NCBI GenBank assembly: GCA_946408995.1
Contig: CAMJUL010000027.1
Span: 1-46,605 of the forward strand
Source of the DNA: an uncultured Clostridia bacterium
Lineage (GTDB): Bacteria > Bacillota > Clostridia > Christensenellales > Aristaeellaceae
Length of the DNA: 46,605 bases
Reading direction: 5' to 3'
This document shows positions 40,105 through 46,605 of this stretch, piece after piece; the first letter of the stretch is position 1; the number at the start of each line of letters is the position of its first letter. Position numbers and translations under genes: made by a program. Below the pieces are notes generated by a model. It had not been told where the DNA came from. It saw nothing but the letters and a program-made list of their open reading frames with translations, and did no database searches.

Positions 40105-40710
40105 TTATTCGGTGATGTTGAACACGTTGATGGATTCTTCCACGTTGGAGCAGGCAACGATCTTGTTTTCCAAGGTCACGTCGTCCAGGTCTTCCCGCAG
40201 GTCTTCCACGGTGATCACGGTACCGGCGATGTTGTGGTTGGCAACGAAATCGGCAGCGCCGTCGTCAGTACCATCGGGGAAAGCGATGTCGCTCATTTCA
40301 TCGGTCCAGTTGAAGGTGTCCAGCACCATGGCATAGCCCAGCACGTTGCGGCCGAAGGATTTGCCATGCTGTTCAAAGTAGATGCCATCCAGGGTATCCA
40401 GGGTGATGTCGAAGTGGCAGGCTTCGTCGTCAGCGGATTCAGCGGAGGAATAGGTGCCGGAGTACACGATCAGCTTGTTGCCCTTCAGGCCGGGATCAGT
40501 GGTACCAAACACATATTCGCGGTAGAACAGTTCATAGTGGGTATCGTCACGGAGTACCAGGCTCAGGTCGCGGGTCCAGTACCAGCCAACCTGATCAATG
40601 AAGCTGACTTCGCTCAGGTTATAGGTGCTCTTGATGGGTTCAGCGGAAGCGATGCTCATCATAGACAGGGCCAGGATCAGGGCAGCCAGCAGGGCAACGA
40701 TCTTTTTCAT
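40105..40710 (-). CDS. Secreted protein of unknown function, LytTR-regulated
   Basis: This is a 201-residue exported protein, signal peptide MKKIVALLAALILALSMMSIASAEP. The mature protein is acidic and beta-rich, with WYWTRDLSLVLRDDTHYELFYREYVFGTTDPG, ACHFDITLDTLDGIYFEQHG and NVEESINVFNITE. No family recognised and no catalytic motif. AAGGAGGA precedes the ATG. The promoter region carries the direct-repeat LytTR site A (40800-40829), so expression should depend on the regulator at 44981-45694. It is monocistronic, ended by the terminator at 40046-40077. Confidence 0.6.
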   Translation of the reverse strand: MKKIVALLAALILALSMMSIASAEPIKSTYNLSEVSFIDQVGWYWTRDLSLVLRDDTHYELFYREYVFGTTDPGLKGNKLIVYSGTYSSAESADDEACHFDITLDTLDGIYFEQHGKSFGRNVLGYAMVLDTFNWTDEMSDIAFPDGTDDGAADFVANHNIAGTVITVEDLREDLDDVTLENKIVACSNVEESINVFNITE

Positions 40711-40765
40711 GGGAAATCCTCCTTCATGATCTCAACCTGCTTTGGCAGGTCGTCTTTGTGGTTAT

Positions 40766-40829
40766 ACTGTAACAAATGGGCGCTTTCATTACAAGGCGTA
40801 CATCGTAACTGATGGTTTTCACATCGTAA
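40766..40829 (-). promoter_or_regulatory. LytTR regulator site A and promoter
   Basis: Minus strand: two identical 9-mers TTACGATGT (40821-40829 and 40800-40808) 12 bases apart, then 5 bases, then TTGTAA (40789-40794) as -35, a 17-base spacer and TACAGT (40766-40771) as -10. The weak promoter and direct repeats 21 bases apart are the AgrA/LytTR activator layout. Same geometry as sites B and C. Confidence 0.8.
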
Positions 40830-40848
40830 TCAGGGAAACAGGTTCAGT

Positions 40849-41586
40849 TTATTCCGAAATCACCAGCGTGGAAACGAAGGTCAGGGCGCCGAGCTCTTCA
40901 TAATCCAGGGTGACCAGGTATGCTTCCCTGCGGGAGAGGATGACAGCGCCGTCCGTTTCCTCCACCGTTTCTTCGCCCTCCCCTTCGATGGCCCATTCGG
41001 GAGACACGATGCTGATCACGCTTTCCCGGGTGGCTTCGCCGCCGCTGGCGGTAATGGTGTCGTAGATGTTCCAGAAGGTGCCGTCAGGATTCATGAGCCG
41101 AAAGCCCGCGTCCACCACATAATCGGTCACATCCTCACCGGTAACGGAAAAATCAAAATTGATGTTGGCGTGCTCAGCGGTGGAAATACGGATGCTCACG
41201 GCCTTTTCCCCGTCAGTTTCCTTGAAGGTCACGTTGGCCCCCAGTTCCGCCCAGGAACCGGATATATTTCCGTTTTCCACCAGGTTCGTTTCCACCTGAT
41301 ATCCGACGGCATCCGCCGCTAGGTTCAGATATTTATCTCCTGCGCTGGCGGCGGTAAGCAGAACGGTCTCCCCCTCCTGACGCAGGGAGCAGGTGATTTC
41401 CCTGCCGAAGGGATCCACGTAATCCTCCAGGCCAACCACGTCCTCGGCGCGCATGGTCAGAGTGAAGGATTTCCCCTGCATGAGCGATACCAGCGCGTCA
41501 TAGGGGGTTTTCACACTTTCACCCAGGGCCGAGCAAACGCCCAGCAGCAGGATAATAGCAAGCAGCAGCGCAAGACTTTTTTTCAT
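40849..41586 (-). CDS. Secreted hypothetical protein in the esterase operon
   Basis: This is a 245-residue exported protein. Signal peptide MKKSLALLLAIILLLGVCSALGES. The mature part is rich in beta strands and acidic residues (SFTLTMRAEDVVGLEDYVDPFGREITCSLRQEGETVLLTAASAG, ANINFDFSVTGEDVTDYVV). No family recognised. The ATG at 41586 has GAGAGGA eight bases upstream; the ATG at 41604 overlaps this site. It begins 27 bases after the esterase 2 stop, so it is the third gene of the operon esterase 3, esterase 2, this protein, under LytTR site B. The common secretion signal suggests it works outside with the esterases. Confidence 0.65.
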   Translation of the reverse strand: MKKSLALLLAIILLLGVCSALGESVKTPYDALVSLMQGKSFTLTMRAEDVVGLEDYVDPFGREITCSLRQEGETVLLTAASAGDKYLNLAADAVGYQVETNLVENGNISGSWAELGANVTFKETDGEKAVSIRISTAEHANINFDFSVTGEDVTDYVVDAGFRLMNPDGTFWNIYDTITASGGEATRESVISIVSPEWAIEGEGEETVEETDGAVILSRREAYLVTLDYEELGALTFVSTLVISE

Positions 41587-41613
41587 ATCGGTGTTCCTCT
41601 CCATGGTTATTGT

Positions 41614-42534
41614 TTATTCCTGAAACAATCCGTCCAGGAAAGCGTTGTACAGGTAATAGCGGCTGGTCAGATCCTGGTGGATATTATCGGAAGCCACATA
41701 GAAGAAATTATTGGTTTTGAAATCGGGGCCGTAGCTGAACAGGCTATCCGCAGCGAAGCTGCGCGCAAGGCTGGCGCAGCCTTCAAACGCGCCGTCCTCG
41801 GGGCCGCCGCTGGCCATGTAAATGAAAAATCTGCCGTCATAGTGATCCAGAATACCGTGCATGGATTCCAGATCAGCGGAAGCGCCGGAGAAGGGTAGGA
41901 AATACGCGCTTACATCCAGCATACTGCCGAACAGGCTCCAGGTGACCATGCTACCCATGGAGAAGCCGCAAATGGCCCTGTAATCCCGGGAAGCCTGGAA
42001 GCCCGCTTCATCGGCAATTTCGGCATAGGTGCGATAGGTTCCTTCGACCAAGGGCATTATTTCCTGGCGGAATTCCTGTACGAATTTTTCACTATCGTAA
42101 TTGGTGCCTCGGCCATAGTAATAAGTGGGGGTCACCAGAATAAAGGGCCGAACGATGCCGGAAGAAATCATGTGATCAAAGGCATTCTTGGTGGCCTCGT
42201 TGCCGATAAGGGTATCCGGGTTGCAGCCCCGTCCGTGATAGAAGTAAATCACAGGATACCTTTCCGTGCCGTTTTCATCGTAGCCATAGGGCAGATACAC
42301 GTTCAGATATTTTTTGTATGCCTTATCGTACATGTTGGTGGTGTACTTCATTTTGACCACAGTGCCGGGATGCTCGTCCGGCGCTTCGTAGAAATCCCGG
42401 TCGTACAGCAGGTAATGGGTGGAAATGCCTGCCAGCTCCGATTGATCCAGCATTGTGGGCGCTTCCTCCCCGCGGGCCAGGCAGGCGCAGCAAAGCAGAC
42501 AGAAAAGCAATGCCAGGCTGATGATTTTTTTCAT
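41614..42534 (-). CDS. Secreted esterase 2 (CE1-like)
   Basis: This is a 306-residue exported alpha/beta hydrolase, signal peptide MKKIISLALLFCLLCCACLARGEE. Shared blocks with the other two copies: YLPYGYDENGTERYPVIYFYHGRG, FILVTPTYYY, RDYRAICGFSMGS, where GFSMG holds the nucleophile Ser, and SDNIHQDLTSRYYLYNAF with the catalytic His. The N-terminus holds CCACLAR, a weak lipobox, so lipid anchoring is possible. AAAGGAGGA precedes the ATG. It lies second in the operon controlled by site B, 65 bases after esterase 3, with a hairpin between. Confidence 0.85.
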   Translation of the reverse strand: MKKIISLALLFCLLCCACLARGEEAPTMLDQSELAGISTHYLLYDRDFYEAPDEHPGTVVKMKYTTNMYDKAYKKYLNVYLPYGYDENGTERYPVIYFYHGRGCNPDTLIGNEATKNAFDHMISSGIVRPFILVTPTYYYGRGTNYDSEKFVQEFRQEIMPLVEGTYRTYAEIADEAGFQASRDYRAICGFSMGSMVTWSLFGSMLDVSAYFLPFSGASADLESMHGILDHYDGRFFIYMASGGPEDGAFEGCASLARSFAADSLFSYGPDFKTNNFFYVASDNIHQDLTSRYYLYNAFLDGLFQE

Positions 42535-42559
42535 ACGCTTTCCTCCTTTAAAAGCATTG

Positions 42560-42586
42560 AAAAGCAGGGGCCGAAGCGGCCCCCGC
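42560..42586 (-). terminator. Hairpin between esterase 3 and esterase 2
   Basis: Minus strand: stem GCGGGGGCCG/CGGCCCCTGC (42577-42586 and 42564-42573) with loop CTT, followed by TTTTC. It could be a partial terminator that lowers expression of the two following genes. Confidence 0.6.
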
Positions 42587-42599
42587 AGAAAAAAGCGTC

Positions 42600-43541
42600 T
42601 TACTTGAACAGCACGTCCTGAACGGCGTTGAAGAGATTGGTGCGACCGTTGATCGTGGTGTGCATGTCGTTGGAGATTTCTGCGAAGCAGTTGTTCACGG
42701 CGGGGTCAGTGCCGAAGCTGAACGCTTCGTCCGCGATCATGGCGTTGGCCAGGGCCACGGTGCCTTCATAGGCCATATCCCGCTTGCCGCCGGAGCAGAG
42801 GATCACGAAGATGTCGCTGGCAGAAATGCCGGATTCGGTCAGAGCTTCCTTGAGCCGGTCCAGGTTGTTGACTGAGCTGCCGGACATGGGCATGATCCAC
42901 TTGGCCCAATCCAGCACTTTATAGGAAACATTCCAGCAGGCGCCGCTGCCCTGGCTGTAACCGGAAATGCAGCGATGGTCGCGGGAGGCAGCGAAGCCTT
43001 CGGCGTCGACGGTGGGAGCATAGGTGCTGTACTTGGATTCCACAGCGGGGATCAGGTCGCCCCGCACTTCGTCCGGGAACAGCTGATGGTTCACAGTGCG
43101 GGTTTCATATTCGTAATAGTAGGTGGGGAACACCATGAGGAAGGGCTCGCACAGGCCCATATCGATCACATTGTCGATCACGTTTTTCGCTTTTTCATTG
43201 CAGATGAAGCTTTCCTGGGTTTCATTGGTGCCATGGAAGAAATAGATGATGTTGTACTGCTTGGTGGCGTCATAGCCATAGGGCACATACACGTTGGCCC
43301 ACTGGTTCATGGTTTCGCCGTACACGTCGGTGGTGTATTCCACCTTTTCGATGGTGCCGGCGTTGTCACAGGGTGCTTCCCAGAACTTGGGCTGATAGTT
43401 TTTGAAGTGCAGTTCGATGCCGCCGTCCAGTTTGGTCACGATGTCCTTCCGGTTTTCGGGCGCTTCTCTTCCTTCCGCCAGGGCGGTCACGGCGCAGCAA
43501 AGCATGAGCATCGCAAGCAGCAAAGATACGATCCGTTTCAT
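42600..43541 (-). CDS. Secreted esterase 3 (CE1-like), head of the LytTR-regulated operon
   Basis: This is a 313-residue exported alpha/beta hydrolase, signal peptide MKRIVSLLLAMLMLCCAVTALAEG. YVPYGYDATKQYNIIYFFHGTNETQESF has the oxyanion region, GYSQG holds the nucleophile serine, and SNDMHTTINGRTNLFNAV carries the probable catalytic His. The closest paralogue in the window appears to be esterase 1 (HGTNETQ, NEKAKN/GDEKAKN, VFPTYYYEYE). The ATG at 43541 has AAGGAGG upstream; the TTG at 43604 lies in the promoter. LytTR site B (43629-43658) precedes its promoter. Confidence 0.85.
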   Translation of the reverse strand: MKRIVSLLLAMLMLCCAVTALAEGREAPENRKDIVTKLDGGIELHFKNYQPKFWEAPCDNAGTIEKVEYTTDVYGETMNQWANVYVPYGYDATKQYNIIYFFHGTNETQESFICNEKAKNVIDNVIDMGLCEPFLMVFPTYYYEYETRTVNHQLFPDEVRGDLIPAVESKYSTYAPTVDAEGFAASRDHRCISGYSQGSGACWNVSYKVLDWAKWIMPMSGSSVNNLDRLKEALTESGISASDIFVILCSGGKRDMAYEGTVALANAMIADEAFSFGTDPAVNNCFAEISNDMHTTINGRTNLFNAVQDVLFK

Positions 43542-43593
43542 GGTTTCAGTCCTCCTTTTTATTCCGGGCGTTATTTGCCCTCTCGTTGGTTTC

Positions 43594-43658
43594 ACTATAA
43601 ACAAAAAACGCGGCAGCTTGCAATAGCTACCGCGTAATAGGGTTTTTTCACATCGTAA
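43594..43658 (-). promoter_or_regulatory. LytTR regulator site B and esterase promoter
   Basis: Minus strand: TTACGATGT (43650-43658), 12 bases, TTACGCGGT (43629-43637), then exactly 5 bases, TTGCAA (43618-43623) as -35, 18 bases and TATAGT (43594-43599) as -10. The site lies between the kinase stop (43671) and the esterase start (43541). The second half-site is imperfect, unlike in sites A and C. Confidence 0.8.
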
Positions 43659-43670
43659 TTATGGGAAAAT

Positions 43671-44981
43671 TTACTTTTCCGGCGCAAGCAGCAGAATGTC
43701 CAGAAAGAACATTTTTCCCCGCTGTTCGGCGGTGAGCATCCCGTTGTATTTTGCCGCGATCCGGTTCATGCTCTTCATGCCAAAACCGTGCCAGTCCGGG
43801 TCATTCTTGGTCTGGGGCAGGCCGTCCACAAAGGCAATATCGTCTTCGCAGGGGTTTTCCATGTGGATGGTGAGCATGTTTCCATCCCGGACGGAGGACA
43901 GAGAAATGAAGCGCTCCACCCCCTCCGGCAGGGCGGACACCGCGTTGATGGCGTTGGTCAGGGCATTCTGGAACAGGGAATACAGGTCCAGCTCCTCCAC
44001 GAAGGAAAAGTCCGTCATGCCCAGGGAGCAAGTCAGCACGATGCCACGCTGCTGGCAGATGCCGATTTTTTCGGCCAGCAGCACGTCCAATACTTCATTG
44101 CCCGAATTGGCGGGCCGCTCGTAAGCGGCGATGGATTGCTTCAATTGATCCAACTGCTCCTGGGGGACGGTGCCCCGGAAGGACTTCAGCAGGTGCTTCA
44201 AATCGTGGTATTTTTCATTGATCAGCTGGGCGCTTTCCTTGCTGGCCTCGTACTGCACCCGCTGGGTGTGCACCAGTTCCCGCATGGTTTCCATGTTGCT
44301 GGCCAGCCGCGCCTGCTCCATCACGCCGAACTGCTGGGCAATCACCAGCATGTCGATGATAATCTGGAAGATTGCCTCTGCGACAACCGCCATTTGATTG
44401 CGGTCCGGGTTGTCCTGACTGAGCCTCGCCATCGTGATGCACAGGAGAAGCACGCTCACGGAGAAAATGGCTTTCAGCTTATTGTCAAAAGAACTGTCCC
44501 GGTCTTTGACAAACGGACGCATGCCAAAATACAGCAGGGTATACACCACGCCGTAGCACATCAGATCCACAATCAGTACGCCGCCCGGCTGCCGGGAAAG
44601 GCCATTCACCCATTCGATCTGCCTGAACAGGGTTTTCACGCTGCCGCCGATATCCTGAAAGAGATAGCCGGTGGCAGCGGTGAACAGGACCGTCCAGATC
44701 GTTTCGTCATAGCACAGCCAGGTGATGCCGATAAGCGTGCAGTATACGATGAGTGTCACCACAGCATGCGACAGCATGGCCAGCGGGGTGCTGCCCACAA
44801 TGTATATAATTTTGCCTGCTTCGTACTGCAAAAAGCAGCCCGCCGCCGTGCCAAGCAGCAAACGCCACAGGAACCCGGGCCTCCTTTTCAGGGGATACGC
44901 TACCAGCAGCAGCCCGATCACGGACTGCAAAAGCAGCAGCGCGCTGCGTCCGTGCTGATACCAGACAGGCATATAGGTCAT
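43671..44981 (-). CDS. AgrC-like sensor histidine kinase (GHKL)
   Basis: This is a 436-residue membrane kinase. About six membrane segments in residues 14-220 (LLLLQSVIGLLLVAYPL, LAMLSHAVVTLIVYCTLIGITWL, VLIVDLMCYGVVYTLLYFG, AIFSVSVLLLCITMARL) form the sensor. The phosphoacceptor is H259 in EKYHDLKHLLKSF, as in AgrC-type HPK10 kinases, and the ATP domain has YSLFQNALTNAINAV (N box) and HGFGMKSMNRIAAKYNG (G box). It overlaps the regulator by one base (TAATG), so both are coupled. AgrC-like kinases detect peptides, but no agrB/agrD-like gene is present in the window; the signal is unknown. Confidence 0.9.
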   Translation of the reverse strand: MTYMPVWYQHGRSALLLLQSVIGLLLVAYPLKRRPGFLWRLLLGTAAGCFLQYEAGKIIYIVGSTPLAMLSHAVVTLIVYCTLIGITWLCYDETIWTVLFTAATGYLFQDIGGSVKTLFRQIEWVNGLSRQPGGVLIVDLMCYGVVYTLLYFGMRPFVKDRDSSFDNKLKAIFSVSVLLLCITMARLSQDNPDRNQMAVVAEAIFQIIIDMLVIAQQFGVMEQARLASNMETMRELVHTQRVQYEASKESAQLINEKYHDLKHLLKSFRGTVPQEQLDQLKQSIAAYERPANSGNEVLDVLLAEKIGICQQRGIVLTCSLGMTDFSFVEELDLYSLFQNALTNAINAVSALPEGVERFISLSSVRDGNMLTIHMENPCEDDIAFVDGLPQTKNDPDWHGFGMKSMNRIAAKYNGMLTAEQRGKMFFLDILLLAPEK

Positions 44982-45694
44982 TATCGGCTTCCCCCTTTAT
45001 ACTGGGCCAGGGCCATCAAAAATTCCTTGCGTTTGCTGCTGCTGATGGGCAGCTCATGGCCGTGCACTATGACTATGTTTCCGTTCACCGCCCGGACATA
45101 TTTCAGGTTCACCAGAAAGGATGCGCTGCAGCGGATAAAATGCGCCGGAGCCAGCTTGTCTTCATAGGTTTTCAGGTTGCCCCATTGCCGGATGATTTCG
45201 CTGTCCGTATGGATGAGCACGTCATGGTTGGATACCTCGACAAACGTGATGTCGTCCGCGCTGATGCGGCGGATTTCTTCCTTGGTACGCACCTCCAGGG
45301 TCATGGAGGTGTTTTGATGGGCCAGCATCCGGCACACCCGGTCCATCTTGGTGGAAAATTCCTCGTAGTGCACGGGCTTGAGCACATAATCAAACGCGCC
45401 TACGGAATATCCCTCGATGGCGTACTGGGTGAGCATGGTGATAAAAATGATCATCACCCGGTTGTCCATCTGCCGGACGCGCTTGGCCGCGTCGATGCCC
45501 AGCATATCCGGCACCTGGATATCCATGAACAGAATGTCCGCGTCGCACTTGTATTCAGTAAGGAAGGGAATGGAGCGGTCATACAGCTTTAATTGATAGG
45601 AAAAACCTTCATGGGCCTCCGCATATTTTTTCAGCATCTGGGACAGGCGTTCCGCCTGTTCCGTCTGATCCTCCAAAATAATAATGTTCAGCAT
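44981..45694 (-). CDS. LytTR/AgrA-type response regulator
   Basis: This is a 237-residue DNA-binding regulator. The receiver domain (1-120) has IILEDQ, the phosphoacceptor D58 (ILFMDIQVPDMLG), T/S and K106 (DYVLKPVHYEEF). The LytTR domain (about 133-232) shows VRTKEEIRRISADDITFVEVSNHDVLIHT and HFIRCSASFLVNLKYVRAV. LytTR proteins bind two direct 9-bp repeats spaced about 12 bp apart, exactly the elements seen at 40800-40829, 43629-43658 and 45790-45819. Site C lies upstream of its own start, so positive autoregulation is likely. It is first in the operon with the kinase. Confidence 0.92.
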   Translation of the reverse strand: MLNIIILEDQTEQAERLSQMLKKYAEAHEGFSYQLKLYDRSIPFLTEYKCDADILFMDIQVPDMLGIDAAKRVRQMDNRVMIIFITMLTQYAIEGYSVGAFDYVLKPVHYEEFSTKMDRVCRMLAHQNTSMTLEVRTKEEIRRISADDITFVEVSNHDVLIHTDSEIIRQWGNLKTYEDKLAPAHFIRCSASFLVNLKYVRAVNGNIVIVHGHELPISSSKRKEFLMALAQYKGGSR

Positions 45695-45755
45695 TCTGCA
45701 TCCCCTCGTTTTTATGCGTTCAGATGGATGATTCCCATGAGTTTTTCACGTATAC

Positions 45756-45819
45756 AGCATAGCAGAAGTAAAAGGCGGAATCAACCGTTACATCGTAACT
45801 TATGGGTTTTACATCGTAA
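45756..45819 (-). promoter_or_regulatory. LytTR regulator site C and promoter of the two-component operon
   Basis: Minus strand: TTACGATGT (45811-45819), 12 bases, TTACGATGT (45790-45798), 5 bases, TTGATT (45779-45784), 17 bases, TATGCT (45756-45761). The leader is about 60 bases. Same order and spacing as sites A and B. Confidence 0.8.
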
Positions 45820-45850
45820 AAATGCCCTGACCTTCCGCGAAGATCAGGGC
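45819..45850 (-). terminator. Minus-strand terminator upstream of site C
   Basis: Minus strand: GCCCTGA (45844-45850), inner CTTC/GAAG pairing, TCAGGGC (45824-45830), followed by ATTTTTA. It insulates the LytTR promoter from minus-strand reading coming from the right edge, though no minus-strand gene is visible there. Confidence 0.6.
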
Positions 45851-45905
45851 TGATCAAAGCAATTCGATATATCCTCACTGACCTTGAGCCGAAAGGAGGA
45901 TCACT

Positions 45906-46605
45906 ATGGCCAGAAAGGAATTATCACTCTACGCGCCTGATGTATGGATCAGGCAACTCAACAGGACGTATCCGAATCTATGGACAGATCTCCGAAAGGT
46001 GTACGCAGAGCCGGAGAGAATCCTGAACACCAAATCAGGCGGCCTCGGCCTCATCCGTAACGTACCGAACTGGTGCATTATGCCGACACTCTTTCCATTT
46101 CTGCTGATCACCCACAGATACGGGGAATCCTACTACCTCACGCACATGGATGAGATGATAACGATTGGAAGCATGTACGTATGGCGGGCCAGCAAAGGGA
46201 TTTACCGGTTTGCCCCGGAAATCTATGAAGCGCTGATCAGCCAACCGCTCACCGGGGATCTTCCCACAGCCTGCCTGTATCATCTGCCGGAGTGGGCTGT
46301 GTACATTGAAACGCAAGGGCTTTCCTATGAGCGGCATCCGATGAAGGGCTTCATTGCACACCTGGATTACAACCTCTTCAGCCGGAACGTGGATCTCCAG
46401 TTCGCCATGCTCCTGGAGGAATGCGATCAGCCGAAAATGGTCGCGCTGCCCTTTGGAGACGGATCGCTGCTGGATGCCATGAAGCGTGTTGATCAGGTGG
46501 ACGATCTGTTCATGGAAAAGCGGGACAACCGCTACATCGGAAGCCGGGAAGAATATCGGAAGACATTCTCCTCCATGCTGCAGCTGCTCCTGTACCTGTG
46601 CAGTG
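45906..46605 (+). CDS. AcrVA2-family-like protein, truncated by the window end
   Basis: The first 233 residues of a gene running off the window; AAAGGAGGATCACT precedes the ATG at 45906. It starts ARKELSLYAPDVWIRQLNRT and contains NVPNWCIMP, WRASKGIYRFAPEIYEAL, then LPEWAVYIETQ, PMKGFIAHLDY, MVALPFGDGSLLDAM and a final LLQLLLYLC. From memory, AcrVA2 has the same landmarks in the same order (WRNTLGIY, LPDWCVYVD, KGFWAIYD, VPQPFILSSGQSV, LLPYLLWLC) and spacing, with a total of about 320 residues. AcrVA2 of Moraxella elements acts against Cas12a by blocking its production; many homologues of unknown role exist. No Cas gene is visible here. Whether this one is an anti-CRISPR or another role of the family is open. 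Confidence 0.65.
   Translation, partial: MARKELSLYAPDVWIRQLNRTYPNLWTDLRKVYAEPERILNTKSGGLGLIRNVPNWCIMPTLFPFLLITHRYGESYYLTHMDEMITIGSMYVWRASKGIYRFAPEIYEALISQPLTGDLPTACLYHLPEWAVYIETQGLSYERHPMKGFIAHLDYNLFSRNVDLQFAMLLEECDQPKMVALPFGDGSLLDAMKRVDQVDDLFMEKRDNRYIGSREEYRKTFSSMLQLLLYLCS

Overview
The window looks like a chromosomal segment of a moderately high-GC, gut- or rumen-type member of the Clostridia (Christensenellales/Aristaeellaceae-like; this is an inference). The reasons are strong AGGAGG ribosome binding sites, short signal peptides of the MKKxxALLLAxLxLxxxxxALAE type, many secreted carbohydrate-active proteins, and a mix of Firmicutes families (LytTR/GHKL two-component system, GH65 phosphorylases, DUF1848, DUF5131). 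No rRNA, tRNA or CRISPR array was found.

Layout. (1) 0.3-3.7 kb, accessory and partly decayed: a pRiA4b-ORF3-like/SnoaL-like fusion, a small hypothetical, an apparent chimera of a SNF2-helicase N-terminus with a nucleoside-deoxyribosyltransferase-like C-terminus, an XRE regulator with its own promoter, and a secreted SH3-repeat protein. (2) 4.1-17.1 kb, a complete alpha-glucoside capture and phosphorolysis locus: beta-phosphoglucomutase, a secreted discoidin-domain protein, a secreted GH28/GH49-like beta-helix glycosidase, a secreted CBM-like protein, a LacI regulator, two different GH65 phosphorylases, two ABC permeases and a solute-binding protein. Three promoters, each with a clear -10/-35 and a shared GTTTAGCGTTAAAC operator just downstream of the -10, tie the locus into one LacI-type regulon. 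(3) 17.5-31.3 kb, metabolic and housekeeping accessory genes: a ferredoxin-type aldo/keto reductase, a MarR-DUF5131-SPL radical-SAM operon, a YdcF-like protein, a nucleoside phosphorylase, a Nudix hydrolase, a DUF1848 gene, and a LysR regulator divergent from a four-gene operon (small protein, Cys-nucleophile hydrolase, flavodoxin-like reductase, lipoprotein aldo/keto reductase). Decayed genes and a serine-recombinase fragment lie between them. (4) 31.3-35.4 kb, lower GC: an ECF sigma factor with a large membrane protein, an apparent IS110 left-end scar, a secreted HExxH peptidase and a MATE pseudogene. (5) 35.6-45.8 kb, a cell-surface hydrolase island: three paralogous secreted esterases, a permuted GH3 enzyme anchored at both ends, and two secreted proteins of unknown function, next to an AgrC/AgrA-type kinase and LytTR regulator. 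(6) At the right edge a gene running off the window resembles the anti-CRISPR family AcrVA2.

Most notable observation: three promoters in region 5 carry the same regulator signature, two direct TTACGATGT-type 9-mers spaced by exactly 12 bp and placed exactly 5 bp upstream of a weak TTG-type -35. They sit before the LytTR regulator/kinase operon itself, before the esterase operon, and before a secreted protein of unknown function. This defines a self-controlled LytTR regulon for secreted hydrolases with no visible AgrB/AgrD signal genes. Function calls are from sequence reading and family memory; no database search was run.
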